A stretch of DNA of 64,000 bases from assembly GCF_000400995.2 (NCBI RefSeq), contig NZ_DF238999.1:263554-327553 (forward strand), given 5' to 3'. The position numbers and the translations under genes are program-made. Shown piece by piece: positions 48,886 through 58,594 of the stretch. A model generated the notes under the pieces. It searched no databases, was not told the DNA's origin, and saw only the letters and a program-made list of their open reading frames with translations. How positions within the stretch are numbered: the first letter of the stretch is position 1; each line of letters opens with the position of its first letter. Source of the stretch: Acidovorax sp. MR-S7 (GTDB lineage Bacteria; Pseudomonadota; Gammaproteobacteria; Burkholderiales; Burkholderiaceae_C).

Positions 48886-48989
48886 GTCGGAAACCGGAGG
48901 ACGGGCGATGCCGCCAGTATTGGTCGTTCTGGTGACAGCTTCATGACACGGACTTCTGTTTGTCATACAGGGCGCCGCCGGGCGCCGGT

Positions 48990-49826
48990 TCACTGGCCCA
49001 GGAAATGCCGGCGGTAGCGCGGCGGCAGGTCCGCCAGGCGCATGAGCATGGGCAGGTCGGCGGTGTTGAAATCCGGGTCCCACGCGGGGGCGCCCAGCAC
49101 CTTGGTGCCCAGCCGCAGGTAGCCCTTGATGAGCGCGGGGGGCTCGACGTGCAGGCTGTCGTCCAGCCGCTCCACCGGCAGGGGCAGGCGCGGCAGCACG
49201 TGGTACTCGATGGGCGCCATGTGCGTCTGGCGCAGCTGCCGCCAGAGGCTGGCGGCCACGTCGCCGCTCACGATGCCGCCGTGCAGCATGGGAATGCTGG
49301 CGCAGCCGATCATGGTGTCGAGCCGGTTGCGCACCATGAAGTCGGCCAGCGCGCCCCACAGCGCCATGATCACGCCGCCCTGGCGGTGCTCCGCGTGCAC
49401 GCAGCTGCGGCCCAGCTCCACCATGCGCTCGCGCAGGCCGCGCAGGCGGGTCAGGTCGAACTCGGTGTCGCTGTAGGTGCTGCCCACGCGGCGCGCCTGC
49501 GCGGGCGTGAGCACCCGGTAGGTGCCGATCACCTGGCGCGATGCCGCGTCGCGCACCAGCAGGTGCTCGCAGTACTCGTCGAACAGGTCCACGTCGTGCC
49601 CGGGCAGCGGCGTCTGCAGCCGCGCGCCCATCTCCTGGGCGAAGACCTGGAACCTCAGCCGCTGCGCTTCGCGGACTTCATCGAGGTGCCGCGCCCACGC
49701 CACCTCCACGCCGCCGTGCGGCTGCGCACCGACGCCCAGACCCGGCGTGCCGCATGGGCGGTGAAGCGACCCCCTGGGCAGGCTGACGGGGCTCAGGGGC
49801 ATGGTGGGATTGGGCAAGTCACTCAT
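48990..49826 (-). CDS. GNAT-type acyltransferase, OlsB/hemolysin-like
   Basis: A 278-residue protein of the Acetyltransf_5 class. EVREAQRLRFQVFAQEMGA, the acidic DVDLFDEYCEHLLVRD segment, VIGTYRVLTPAQARRVG and ELGRSCVHAEHRQGGVIMALWGAL are typical of L-ornithine N-acyltransferases (OlsB) that begin ornithine-lipid synthesis. No OlsA partner is adjacent. The start at 49826 has GGAG upstream; a longer frame is rejected. It stands alone between ppk1 and the GGDEF-EAL gene. Function is assigned at family level only. Confidence 0.82.
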   Translation of the reverse strand: MSDLPNPTMPLSPVSLPRGSLHRPCGTPGLGVGAQPHGGVEVAWARHLDEVREAQRLRFQVFAQEMGARLQTPLPGHDVDLFDEYCEHLLVRDAASRQVIGTYRVLTPAQARRVGSTYSDTEFDLTRLRGLRERMVELGRSCVHAEHRQGGVIMALWGALADFMVRNRLDTMIGCASIPMLHGGIVSGDVAASLWRQLRQTHMAPIEYHVLPRLPLPVERLDDSLHVEPPALIKGYLRLGTKVLGAPAWDPDFNTADLPMLMRLADLPPRYRRHFLGQ

Positions 49827-50071
49827 ACAGCACTCCTTTGTGTGCAAGGCCGGCGCTCCCGGACCCTCGGTCCGCCAGGCCCCGCACCTCTTGCCAGGGA
49901 CTGTGCCGGGCGGGCGTGACAGGGCGGTGTCGGCCGCATGTCCGTTCGATGACCGCCCGCGCCGCGCGGCGGAAGGTGTAAATCCTCTTGCCTCGGATGC
50001 AACAATTTGGTACAAATTAATGTTTTCCTCCACCCTCCCCCATTCCTTTCCTTTTCACGGACGCCCGGTCC

Positions 50072-52294
50072 ATGTCACTCCTGCCGGACGCCTTGGCGCT
50101 GGAGCCAGAGCAGTCTTCCACGATGGCGTTGCAGCGCATCCTGCGCGAGCAGCAGACCTTGCTGGACAGCGCGGGGGTGGGCATCGTCTTCATCCGCCAC
50201 CGCGTGGTGGTGCGCTGCAACCAGCGCTATGCGGAGATCTTCGGGCTGTCCTGCACCGCCGAGGCCGTGGGGCGCAGCAGCGAGGGCATGCATCCCAACC
50301 GCGACGCCTTCCGGGAACTGGGGCGGGCCGCCTTCGCGGTGCTGTCGCAGGGGCAAGCCTTCCGCACCGAGCGCCAGATGCGGCGCAGCAACGGGCAGCT
50401 GTTCTGGGCCCACCTCACGGGCCGGCTGATCAACCCGCTGGACACCTCCGAAGGCTCGATCTGGATCGTCGATGACGTCGACGAGCAGAAGCGCTCCCAG
50501 GCCCTGCTCCATGCCGCCCTGCGGGAAAAGCAGGTGCTGTTCGACCACGCCATGGTGGGCATCGTGTTCCTGCGCGAGCGACGCCTCACGCGCTGCAACC
50601 GCCATTTCGAGCAGATGCTGGGCTACGCGCCGGGCGAGCTGCTGGGCTTGTCCACGCGGCGCTGGTATCTGAGCGACGCCGACTGGGAGGAGGCCGGCCG
50701 CAAGTGCTACGCGCCCCTGGCCCAGGGCCTGAGCTTCGAGGGCGAGATGACGCTGCGCGCCAAGGACGGCCGGGCCATCGTGTGCGAGGTGCGCAGCAAG
50801 GCCATCGACCCGCAGAACGTGGCCCAGGGCTCGATCTGGATCGCCATGGACATCAGCGAGCGCCTGCGCATCCAGGCCGCGCTGGCGCAGATGCACGGCG
50901 ACCTGGAGCAGCAGGTGCGCGACCGCACGCGCGAGCTGAGCGAGACGGTGCGCGACCTGCACCGCGAAATCCACGACCGCCAGCAGGACCAGGAGCGCAT
51001 CTACTGGCTGGCGCACTACGACGCGCTCACCCAGCTGCCCAACCGCGTGCTGCTGGCCGAGCGCAGCCAGGAGGCCATCCGCCGCGCGCAGGAAAGCTGC
51101 AGCCCGCTGGCCGTGATGTTCCTGGACCTGGACAACTTCAAGCACGTGAACGATTCGCTGGGCCACCGGGTGGGCGACGCGCTGCTGGTGGAGATCGCCA
51201 AGCGCCTGCGCGGCATCGTGCGCGAGCGCGACACGGTTTCGCGCCTGGGCGGCGACGAGTTCGTGCTGCTGCTGCCCGGCGCCAACGCCCAGGGCGCGGC
51301 CCGCGTGGCGGCCAAGGTGCAGGAGGCGGCACGCCAGCCCTTCCAGATCGCGCACCACGAGCTGTGCGTGGCGCCCTCGATGGGCATCTCGCTGTTCCCC
51401 GAGCACGGCAGCGACTTCGAGACACTGATCCAGGCGGCGGACACGGCCATGTACCGCGCGAAGGCCGACGGGCGCAACGCCTTCCGCTTCTTCACGCCCG
51501 AGATGCAGGCCCAGTCCACGCGCGCGCTGCTGCTGGACAACGCCCTGCGCCGCGCGCTGGAGCGCGGGCAGTTCACGCTGCACTACCAGCCTCAGGTGTC
51601 CATCGCCACGGGCTCGGTTTGCAGCGTGGAGGCCCTGCTGCGCTGGAACCACCCCGACCTGGGCCAGGTGTCGCCGGGAGAGTTCATCCCCGTGGCCGAG
51701 GACAGCGGGCAGATCCTGCAGATCGGCGAATGGGTGCTGCGCACCGCACTGGCCCAGCTCACCGCCTGGCACGCGGCGGGCATGCCCTGGTTGACCATGG
51801 CGGTCAACCTCTCGGCCGTACAGTTCCGCCAGCCCCAGTTCCTGGACCTGGTGGACCGCCTGCTGCAGGAATTCTCGGTGCCGCCTCATCTGCTGGAGCT
51901 GGAGCTGACCGAGGGCGTGGCGGTGGACGACCCGCATTCGGCCATGTCCACCATGGAGCAGCTCCATGCCAAGGGCGTGCGCCTGGCCATGGACGATTTC
52001 GGCACGGGCTATTCGTCGTTGAGCCAGCTCAAGCGCTTCCAGCTCTACAAGCTGAAGATCGACCAGTCCTTCGTGCGCGACCTGGACCACGACGGCAACG
52101 ACCGCGCCATCGTCAGCGCCATCATCCGCATGGCCCAGGCCCTGGGCATGCGCACCACGGCCGAAGGGGTGGAGACGGCGGACCAGCTGGCCTACCTGCG
52201 CAGCCAGGGCTGCGACGAGGCCCAGGGCTACTACTTCAGCCCGCCGCTGCCGGCCGCCAACGTGGAGAGCTACCTGCTCCAGCGGCGCGGATGA
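50072..52294 (+). CDS. PAS-PAS-GGDEF-EAL cyclic-di-GMP enzyme
   Basis: A 740-residue cytosolic signalling protein with no membrane helices. Two PAS domains (about residues 25-140 and 150-270) are followed by a short coiled linker (about 275-305). The GGDEF domain has an intact RLGGDEFVLLL at about 391-401, with RERD four residues upstream, a possible inhibitory I-site. The EAL domain starts near 520 (VEALLRWNHP) and has ELTEGVAVDD, AMDDFGTGYSSLSQLKRF and LKIDQSF. Both catalytic halves look active, so it may make and break cyclic-di-GMP under control of its PAS domains. AATTTG-N3-CAAATT lies about 55 nt upstream. Confidence 0.93.
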   Translation: MSLLPDALALEPEQSSTMALQRILREQQTLLDSAGVGIVFIRHRVVVRCNQRYAEIFGLSCTAEAVGRSSEGMHPNRDAFRELGRAAFAVLSQGQAFRTERQMRRSNGQLFWAHLTGRLINPLDTSEGSIWIVDDVDEQKRSQALLHAALREKQVLFDHAMVGIVFLRERRLTRCNRHFEQMLGYAPGELLGLSTRRWYLSDADWEEAGRKCYAPLAQGLSFEGEMTLRAKDGRAIVCEVRSKAIDPQNVAQGSIWIAMDISERLRIQAALAQMHGDLEQQVRDRTRELSETVRDLHREIHDRQQDQERIYWLAHYDALTQLPNRVLLAERSQEAIRRAQESCSPLAVMFLDLDNFKHVNDSLGHRVGDALLVEIAKRLRGIVRERDTVSRLGGDEFVLLLPGANAQGAARVAAKVQEAARQPFQIAHHELCVAPSMGISLFPEHGSDFETLIQAADTAMYRAKADGRNAFRFFTPEMQAQSTRALLLDNALRRALERGQFTLHYQPQVSIATGSVCSVEALLRWNHPDLGQVSPGEFIPVAEDSGQILQIGEWVLRTALAQLTAWHAAGMPWLTMAVNLSAVQFRQPQFLDLVDRLLQEFSVPPHLLELELTEGVAVDDPHSAMSTMEQLHAKGVRLAMDDFGTGYSSLSQLKRFQLYKLKIDQSFVRDLDHDGNDRAIVSAIIRMAQALGMRTTAEGVETADQLAYLRSQGCDEAQGYYFSPPLPAANVESYLLQRRG

Positions 52295-52307
52295 ATCCAA
52301 GCCAAAT

Positions 52308-52345
52308 CGGCCTCTAGCGCTTATCCAGCAAGCGCAAGCAGCTCA
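52308..52345 (-). repeat. Dispersed repeat between the GGDEF-EAL gene and glmM
   Basis: GGCCTCTAGCGCTTATCC then AGCAAGCGCAAGCAGCTCAC, minus orientation; it lies at the convergent 3' ends of both genes. Confidence 0.85.
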
Positions 52346-52363
52346 CTTTTCAGGAGCGATGCA

Positions 52364-53698
52364 TCAACCGGCTTTTGCCGCGTCGGCCAGGCGCTGAGCA
52401 CACCGGCTGGCCTGCGCACCATCGCGCGCCTCCACCATGACGCGCAGCAGCGGCTCGGTGCCGCTGGCGCGCACCAGCACGCGGCCGTGGTCGCCCAGCT
52501 CGGCCTCCACGTCGCGGATGGCCTGGGCCAGCACGGGGTTGGCCTTCCAGTCCTGGCTGGGCGCCAGGCGCACGTTGAGCAGCACCTGCGGGAACAGCGG
52601 CACGTCGGCCAGCAGCTCGGCCAGCGTGCGTTCGCTGCGCACGCAGGCCTGCAGCACCTGCAGCGCGCTCACCAGCCCGTCGCCGGTGGTGTGGCGGTCC
52701 AGCGCCAGCAGGTGGCCCGAGCCCTCGCCGCCCAGCAGCCAGCGCTGGCGCGCCAGCTCCTCCAGCACGTAGCGGTCGCCCACCTTGGCGCGCAGAAACT
52801 TCACGCCGCGCCGCACCAGGGCCTGCTCCACGGCCATGTTGGTCATCAGCGTGCCGACCACGCCGGGCACATGCTCGTCGCGGCCCAGGCGGTCGGAGGC
52901 CATGAGGTAGAGCAGTTCGTCGCCGTTGTACAGGCGCCCGGTGGCGTCCACCATCTGCAGGCGGTCGGCATCGCCGTCCAGCGCGATGCCGTAATCGGCA
53001 TGGTTGGCCCGCACGGCACGCACCAGCGCCTCGGGGTGCGTGGCACCCACGCCGTCGTTGATGTTGAAGCCGTCCGGCGCGCAGCCGATGGCGATCACCT
53101 CGGCGCCCAGTTCGTGGAACACCTTGGGCGCGATGTGGTAGGCGGCGCCATGGGCCGCGTCCACCACGATCTTGATGCCGCGCAGCGTGAGATCCGAAGC
53201 GAAGGTGCTCTTGCAGAACTCGATGTAGCGGCCTGCGGCGTCGTCGAGCCGGCGCGCCTTGCCCAGCGCAGCCGAGTCCACCCACGCGGGCGGCTGCGCG
53301 AGCATGGCCTCTACCTCCGCCTCCCAGGCATCGGGCAGCTTGGTGCCCTGGGCGCTGAAGAACTTGATGCCGTTGTCCGGATGGGGGTTGTGGCTGGCGC
53401 TGATGACCGCTCCCAGGCTGGCGCGTTGCGCCCGCGTGAGGTAGGCCACGCCGGGCGTGGGCAGCGGCCCAAGCAGCACCACGTCCACCCCGGCGGAGTT
53501 GAAGCCGGACTCCAGTGCGCTCTCCAGCATGTAGCCGGACACCCGCGTGTCCTTGCCGATCAGCACCGTGGGCCGCTCCTGCGTGCGGCGCAGCACGCGC
53601 CCCACCGCATGGCCCAGGCGCAGCACGAAGTCGGGCGTGATGGGAGGCTGTCCCACCGTGCCGCGGATGCCGTCGGTGCCGAAGTAGGTGCGTGTCAT
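52364..53698 (-). CDS. glmM: Phosphoglucosamine mutase
   Basis: A 444-residue enzyme (E. coli GlmM is 445) converting glucosamine-6-phosphate to glucosamine-1-phosphate for UDP-GlcNAc. [16 protein letters not shown] is the canonical N-terminus. The phosphoserine loop is [19 protein letters not shown], the metal loop [11 protein letters not shown], the sugar loop GEGSGH and the phosphate-binding region [15 protein letters not shown]. Its ATG overlaps the folP stop by 4 nt, so glmM follows folP in an operon, the widespread folP-glmM order. Confidence 0.97.
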   Translation of the reverse strand: MTRTYFGTDGIRGTVGQPPITPDFVLRLGHAVGRVLRRTQERPTVLIGKDTRVSGYMLESALESGFNSAGVDVVLLGPLPTPGVAYLTRAQRASLGAVISASHNPHPDNGIKFFSAQGTKLPDAWEAEVEAMLAQPPAWVDSAALGKARRLDDAAGRYIEFCKSTFASDLTLRGIKIVVDAAHGAAYHIAPKVFHELGAEVIAIGCAPDGFNINDGVGATHPEALVRAVRANHADYGIALDGDADRLQMVDATGRLYNGDELLYLMASDRLGRDEHVPGVVGTLMTNMAVEQALVRRGVKFLRAKVGDRYVLEELARQRWLLGGEGSGHLLALDRHTTGDGLVSALQVLQACVRSERTLAELLADVPLFPQVLLNVRLAPSQDWKANPVLAQAIRDVEAELGDHGRVLVRASGTEPLLRVMVEARDGAQASRCAQRLADAAKAG

Positions 53699-54555
53699 GG
53701 GAGGGCTCCTCGTGTCGTTGTCGTAGGTTCTTCTTGCTGCATGGCGCGCCACACCGCCAGCGCGGCCACGGTGGCGCGCACGTCGTGCACGCGCACGATG
53801 CGCGCGCCCCGCTCCACCGCCAGCACGGCGGCGGCGATGCTGGGCACGAGGCGCTCCTCGACCGGAAGGCCGGTGACCGCGCCGAGCGACGACTTGCGCG
53901 ACCAGCCGGCCAGCAGCGGGTAGCCCAGGTCCAGCAGCTCGCGCTGGCGGGCGAGCAGTGCGAAATTCTGCGCCACCGTCTTGCCGAAGCCGATGCCGCC
54001 GTCCAGCACGATGCGGGCCTTATCGACCCCTAGCGCTTGCAGGGACTGCGCGGACAGCTCCAGAAACGATAGCACCTGAGGCACCACGTCGCCTTCCATG
54101 GGTGCCGCCTGCATGGTCTGCGGGTCGCGGTGCATGTGCATGAGGCACACCCCGCAGGCGGAGTGGCGCGCCACCGCCTCGGCCGCGCCCGGCTGGCGCA
54201 GGGCCCAGATGTCGTTCACGATGTCGGCACCCAGGTCCAGCGCGGCCTGCATCACCTCGGGCTTGTAGGTATCGACCGATACGGGCACGCCGAGCCGCAC
54301 GGCGCCGGCGACCACCGGCAGCACGCGGGCCAGCTCCTCCTGCAGAGGCACGGCCGGGCTGCCGGGGCGCGTGGACTCGCCGCCGATGTCCAGGATGTCG
54401 GCGCCCTCTTCCAGTAGCTGCTCGCAGTGCCGCAGCGCCGCCGCCGCGCCGGCATGCTGCCCGCCGTCGGAAAAGGAGTCGGGGGTGGCGTTGACGATGC
54501 CCATGACCTGCGGGCGCGCCAGGTCCACGGCGAAGCGGGAGGTCTGCCAGAGCAT
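53695..54555 (-). CDS. folP: Dihydropteroate synthase
   Basis: A 286-residue TIM-barrel enzyme joining p-aminobenzoate to dihydropterin pyrophosphate, the sulfonamide target. Motifs: [81 protein letters not shown] and [13 protein letters not shown]. It follows ftsH after a terminator-like hairpin and is coupled to glmM. Together with thyA and folA elsewhere in the window it represents the folate pathway. Confidence 0.97.
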   Translation of the reverse strand: MLWQTSRFAVDLARPQVMGIVNATPDSFSDGGQHAGAAAALRHCEQLLEEGADILDIGGESTRPGSPAVPLQEELARVLPVVAGAVRLGVPVSVDTYKPEVMQAALDLGADIVNDIWALRQPGAAEAVARHSACGVCLMHMHRDPQTMQAAPMEGDVVPQVLSFLELSAQSLQALGVDKARIVLDGGIGFGKTVAQNFALLARQRELLDLGYPLLAGWSRKSSLGAVTGLPVEERLVPSIAAAVLAVERGARIVRVHDVRATVAALAVWRAMQQEEPTTTTRGALP

Positions 54556-54573
54556 GGTCGTCGGAAAAGGAGG

Positions 54574-54601
54574 AAAGAAAAACGGGGCGCAGGCCCCGTT
54601 T
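54574..54601 (-). terminator. Rho-independent terminator between ftsH and folP
   Basis: Minus strand: AAACGGGGC / GCCCCGTTT stem with a 4-nt loop, followed by a T-rich run (TTCTTT). It would end most ftsH transcripts before folP. Confidence 0.8.
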
Positions 54602-54620
54602 CCATGGTGCTGGCGGCGAA

Positions 54621-56540
54621 TCAGGCCGCCGAAGGCGCGGGATCGGGCTTCACGGCAGGCGTGCCGCCGCTCGTCCCGTCGCCGCCAGAGGGCGGCGTAC
54701 GCGGCGTCCAGTCCTTCGGAGGACGGGGCTCGCGGCCGGCCATGATGTCGTCGAGCTGCTCGGCATCGATGGTTTCCCACTCCAGCATGGCCTTGGCCAT
54801 GGCGTGCATCTTGTCCTGGTTGTCCTCGATGAGCTTGCGCGCCAGTGCGTACTGCTCGTCGATGATGCGGCGCACCTCGTCGTCCACCTTCTGCATGGTC
54901 TGCTCGCTCATGTTGGTGGTCTTGGTGACCGAGCGGCCCAGGAACACCTCGCCCTCGTTCTCGGCATAGACCATGGGGCCCAGGGCCTCGCTCATGCCGT
55001 ACTTCATGACCATGTCGCGCGCCAGGTTGGTGGCGCGCTCGAAGTCGTTGGAAGCGCCCGTGGTCATCTGGTGCATGAACACTTCCTCGGCGATGCGGCC
55101 GCCGAAGAGCATGGCGATCTGGTTGAGCATGTACTCCTTGTCGTAGGAGTAGCGATCCTTCTCGGGCAGGCTCATGGTCACGCCCAGCGCACGGCCGCGC
55201 GGGATGATGGTGACCTTGTGCACCGGGTCGCATTTGGGCAGCAGCTTGCCGATCAGCGCGTGGCCCGCCTCGTGGTAGGCCGTATTGCGGCGTTCCTCCT
55301 CGGGCATGACCATGGTCTTGCGCTCGGGGCCCATGATGATCTTGTCCTTGGCCTTCTCGAAGTCCTGCATCTCCACGGTGCGCGCATTGCGGCGCGCGGC
55401 CATCAGCGCTGCCTCGTTGCAGAGGTTGGCGAGGTCGGCCCCCGACATGCCCGGCGTGCCGCGCGCGATGATGCCGGGGTTCACGTCCTGGCCCACGGGA
55501 ATCTTGCGCATGTGCACGCCCAGGATCTGTTCGCGGCCACGGATGTCGGGCAGCGTCACGTAGACCTGGCGGTCGAAGCGGCCGGGACGCAGCAGGGCCG
55601 CGTCGAGGATGTCGGGCCGGTTGGTCGCAGCCACGACGATCACGCCGAGGTTGGTCTCGAAGCCGTCCATCTCCACGAGCATCTGGTTCAGCGTCTGCTC
55701 GCGCTCGTCGTTGCCGCCGCCCAGGCCCGCGCCGCGCTGGCGGCCCACGGCATCGATTTCATCGATGAAGATGATGCAGGGGGCGTTCTTCTTGGCGTTC
55801 TCGAACATGTCGCGCACGCGGGCCGCGCCCACGCCGACGAACATTTCCACGAAATCGGAGCCGGAGATCGAGAAGAACGGCACCTTGGCCTCGCCCGCGA
55901 TGGACTTGGCCAGCAACGTCTTGCCGGTACCCGGAGGGCCGACCAGCAGCAGGCCGCGCGGAATGCGGCCGCCGAGCTTCTGGAATTTCTGCGGGTCCTT
56001 CAGGAAATCGACGACTTCCTTCACCTCTTCCTTGGCCTCGTCGCAGCCCGCGACGTCGGCGAAGGTGACGGTGTTGTTGTTCTCGTCGAGCATGCGCGCC
56101 TTGGACTTGCCGAAGCTGAATGCGCCGCCCTTGCCGCCGCCCTGCATCTGGCGCATGAAGTAGACCCACACGCCGATCAGGAGCAGCATCGGGCCCCAGC
56201 TCACGAGCAAGGTCATGAGCAGCGAGCCTTCCTCGCGCGGCTTGACGTCGAACTTGACGTTGTTGTTGATCAGGTCGCCCACGAGGCCGCGGTCCAGGTA
56301 GGTGGCCGTGGTGCGGATCTTGCGATCGTCGTTGGTCGTGGCGACGATCTCGGTGCCGCCCTGGCCTTCCTGAATGGTGGCGCTCTTGATGCGGTTGCTG
56401 CGCACTTCTTCCAGGAATTCCGAATAGCCCACGGCTCCGGCGCCCGCAGTGGCACGGGTGTCGAACTGTTTGAACACCGTGAACAGTACCATGGCGATGA
56501 CCAGCCAGACGGCGACTTTTGAAAACCACTGATTGTTCAA
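54621..56540 (-). CDS. ftsH: ATP-dependent zinc metalloprotease FtsH
   Basis: A 639-residue membrane-anchored AAA+ protease. Two N-terminal helices (about residues 6-24 and 105-122) flank a periplasmic segment. Walker A is [14 protein letters not shown] and Walker B IIFIDEID; the second region of homology is [21 protein letters not shown]. The zinc site is [12 protein letters not shown] (HExxH). The start codon appears to be TTG at 56540, with GGAG 6 nt upstream, giving [23 protein letters not shown] heat-shock-type promoter lies upstream. It degrades unassembled membrane proteins and regulators such as RpoH and LpxC in relatives. Confidence 0.97.
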   Translation of the reverse strand: MNNQWFSKVAVWLVIAMVLFTVFKQFDTRATAGAGAVGYSEFLEEVRSNRIKSATIQEGQGGTEIVATTNDDRKIRTTATYLDRGLVGDLINNNVKFDVKPREEGSLLMTLLVSWGPMLLLIGVWVYFMRQMQGGGKGGAFSFGKSKARMLDENNNTVTFADVAGCDEAKEEVKEVVDFLKDPQKFQKLGGRIPRGLLLVGPPGTGKTLLAKSIAGEAKVPFFSISGSDFVEMFVGVGAARVRDMFENAKKNAPCIIFIDEIDAVGRQRGAGLGGGNDEREQTLNQMLVEMDGFETNLGVIVVAATNRPDILDAALLRPGRFDRQVYVTLPDIRGREQILGVHMRKIPVGQDVNPGIIARGTPGMSGADLANLCNEAALMAARRNARTVEMQDFEKAKDKIIMGPERKTMVMPEEERRNTAYHEAGHALIGKLLPKCDPVHKVTIIPRGRALGVTMSLPEKDRYSYDKEYMLNQIAMLFGGRIAEEVFMHQMTTGASNDFERATNLARDMVMKYGMSEALGPMVYAENEGEVFLGRSVTKTTNMSEQTMQKVDDEVRRIIDEQYALARKLIEDNQDKMHAMAKAMLEWETIDAEQLDDIMAGREPRPPKDWTPRTPPSGGDGTSGGTPAVKPDPAPSAA

Positions 56541-56604
56541 GCGGAACTCCAGATTTCAGAAACGGATGGACAGCCACGACAGTGTCACGGCGGCGTCCTA
56601 GGGC

Positions 56605-56631
56605 ATTTGGGGCGCATTTTAGGCTTTTCAA
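56605..56631 (-). promoter_or_regulatory. Heat-shock (sigma-32) type promoter of ftsH
   Basis: Minus strand TTGAAA (56626-56631), 13-nt spacer, CCCCAAAT (56605-56612). This closely fits CTTGAAA-N13-14-CCCCATNT and lies about 65 nt before the ftsH start, within the rlmE-ftsH gap. Confidence 0.65.
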
Positions 56632-56670
56632 TCCGGCAGGCCCTGCGATTAACCCCGCCCCGGGCCATGG

Positions 56671-57333
56671 TCAGGCGGGGTGCTTGAGGCCGATGCCCAC
56701 CAGGAAGGTTTCGGAGGACTTGTCGCGCGACGCCTTGGGCTTGACGGGCTTGACCACGCGGAAGGTCTCCTTGAAGAGCTGCACCAGCTGCGTATAGCCG
56801 CTGCCGTGGAACAGCTTCACGACCAGCGCCCCCTCGGGCTTGAGGTGGTGCACGGCGAAATCCACGGCCAGCTCGATCAGGTGCGCGATGCGCACCGCGT
56901 CCACCGACTCCACGCCCGAGAGGTTGGGCGCCATGTCGGACACCACCACATCCACCGCGCGGCCCTGCACCGCCTCCTGCAGGCGCGCGAGCACCTCCTC
57001 TTCGCGGAAGTCGCCCTGCAGGAAGGTCACGCCTTCGATGGGCTCCATGGGCAGGATGTCCAGCGCGATGATGGCTCCGTCGAGCCTTCCCGCGGCCGCA
57101 CCGCCCGGCGCGAGGCGGCGGCGCACGTACTGGCTCCAGGCGCCGGGGCTGCTGCCCAGGTCCACCACCACGTGGCCGGGCCGGATGAGGCCGAACTGCT
57201 CGTCGATCTCCTTGAGCTTGTAGGCGGCGCGCGCGCGGTAGCCGTCCTTCTGCGCGGCTTTCACGTAAGGATCGTTGACGTGGTCGTTGAGCCACGCCTT
57301 GTTCACTTTTTTGCTTTTCGTCTGGGCTTTCAT
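56671..57333 (-). CDS. rlmE: 23S rRNA (uridine-2'-O)-methyltransferase RlmE/FtsJ
   Basis: A 220-residue SAM-dependent enzyme that methylates U2552 of 23S rRNA late in large-subunit assembly. The SAM motif is [16 protein letters not shown]. The catalytic K-D-K-E residues lie in [37 protein letters not shown] and the C-terminal [18 protein letters not shown]. It is upstream of ftsH on the same strand, the classic rlmE-ftsH pairing. Its start is 21 bp from the divergent yhbY start. Confidence 0.96.
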   Translation of the reverse strand: MKAQTKSKKVNKAWLNDHVNDPYVKAAQKDGYRARAAYKLKEIDEQFGLIRPGHVVVDLGSSPGAWSQYVRRRLAPGGAAAGRLDGAIIALDILPMEPIEGVTFLQGDFREEEVLARLQEAVQGRAVDVVVSDMAPNLSGVESVDAVRIAHLIELAVDFAVHHLKPEGALVVKLFHGSGYTQLVQLFKETFRVVKPVKPKASRDKSSETFLVGIGLKHPA

Positions 57334-57354
57334 GTGATTGAGATAATACGGCCC

Positions 57355-57828
57355 ATGCCCCAAATCCAACTGACGCCCGCCGAGCGCCGCGCACACCGCG
57401 CCGACGCCCACCACCTCGATCCCGTGGTCCTGATCGGCGGCGACGGCCTCACGCCCGCCGTGCAAAAGGAAATCGATGCAGCCCTGAACGCCCACGGCCT
57501 CATCAAGGTACGCGTGTTCGGCGACGACCGCGCGGCGCGCGAGGCCATGTACCAGAAGCTGGCCGACGACCTGAACGCCGCGCCCGTCCAGCACATCGGC
57601 AAGCTGCTCGTGCTCTGGCGCCCGATCCCGGCCAAGGAAAAGGCCGTCGATGAGGACCGCATGCCCGGTCCACGCGACGTGAAGGTGCTCAAGTTCAGCA
57701 AGCGCGCCGGCCAGAAGCCCGAGGTGAAGCAGCTGCGCGTGCTCGGCAACCAGCGCCTCACGGCGGGCGGCCAGATCAAGCGCGCCAAGCCCAAGCAGAA
57801 ATCGGTGAAGAAGCGCCAGGCGGACTGA
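57355..57828 (+). CDS. yhbY: YhbY family RNA-binding protein (CRM domain)
   Basis: A 157-residue protein. The CRS1/YhbY domain occupies the first ~100 residues: [31 protein letters not shown] and [19 protein letters not shown], then [12 protein letters not shown]. coli YhbY is only about 97 residues, so there is an extra basic C-terminal tail ([18 protein letters not shown]). It binds pre-50S ribosomes and is divergent from rlmE, another 50S assembly gene. GATAAT ends 7 nt before the ATG with no Shine-Dalgarno sequence, so its message may be leaderless. Confidence 0.92.
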   Translation: MPQIQLTPAERRAHRADAHHLDPVVLIGGDGLTPAVQKEIDAALNAHGLIKVRVFGDDRAAREAMYQKLADDLNAAPVQHIGKLLVLWRPIPAKEKAVDEDRMPGPRDVKVLKFSKRAGQKPEVKQLRVLGNQRLTAGGQIKRAKPKQKSVKKRQAD

Positions 57829-57829
57829 C

Positions 57830-58582
57830 ATGCCTGCGCCTCAGCGCCACGTGCTCTGCATGAAGTGGGGCACCAAGTACGGCCCGGAGTACGTCAACCG
57901 CCTCTACGCCATGGTGCGCCGCCACCTGAGCGGCGAGTTCAACTTCGTCTGCCTGACCGACGACGGCACCGGCATCCGCCCCGAGGTGCAGTGCCTGCCC
58001 ATTCCGCCGCTGAACCTGCACCTCAAGCCGGGCCAGCGCGACGGCGCGTGGAAGAAGCTCACCACCTTCGAGGCCGACCTGCACGGCCTGCGCGGCACCG
58101 CGCTGTTCCTGGACGTGGACGTGGTGGTCGTCGGCTCGCTCGACGCATTCTTCGAGCAGCCGGGCGAGTTCCTCATCATCCACGACTACCCGCGCTTCTG
58201 GCGCTTCGGCCAGCGGATCACGGGCAACTCGTCGGTCTACCGATTCAAACTGGGTGCGCATGCCGACGTGCTCGCATACTTCCGCGAGCACATGGACGAG
58301 GTGCAGGCGAACTACCGCAACGAGCAGACGTTCCTCTCGAAATTCCTGCACCGGCAGGGCAAGCTCTCGTACTGGCCCGAGGGCTGGTGCCCGAGCTTCA
58401 AGTACCACGGCATCCCGGCATGGCCCGCCAACTACTGGCGCGAGCCTTTCGTGCCCGCCGGCGCGCGCATCATGATCTTCCACGGCGAATGCAACCCGCC
58501 CGATGCGTTGGCGGGGCGGCGCAACAAGCGCATGGGGTTCATCAAGCCGGCGAGCTGGGTCGCCCGGCACTGGCGTGAGTGA
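57830..58582 (+). CDS. Glycosyltransferase-like protein
   Basis: A 250-residue soluble protein. [24 protein letters not shown] is the N-terminus of a GT-A fold nucleotide-sugar enzyme, and [18 protein letters not shown] carries the metal-binding DxD motif, as in GT8-like families. The C-terminal [13 protein letters not shown] may hold a further metal-site His. It begins 1 nt after the yhbY stop. It is convergent with the Kdo-hydroxylase-like gene, which hints at lipopolysaccharide or a cell-surface glycan. Donor and acceptor are unknown. Confidence 0.8.
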   Translation: MPAPQRHVLCMKWGTKYGPEYVNRLYAMVRRHLSGEFNFVCLTDDGTGIRPEVQCLPIPPLNLHLKPGQRDGAWKKLTTFEADLHGLRGTALFLDVDVVVVGSLDAFFEQPGEFLIIHDYPRFWRFGQRITGNSSVYRFKLGAHADVLAYFREHMDEVQANYRNEQTFLSKFLHRQGKLSYWPEGWCPSFKYHGIPAWPANYWREPFVPAGARIMIFHGECNPPDALAGRRNKRMGFIKPASWVARHWRE

Positions 58583-58594
58583 TGGTGCAAGCGA

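Noticed and set aside
54027-54071. Repeat-like CCCCTAGCGCTTGC in the folP gene
   Set aside because: Only the first half resembles the dispersed repeat, and DHPS has normal length and motifs there, so chance similarity is likely.
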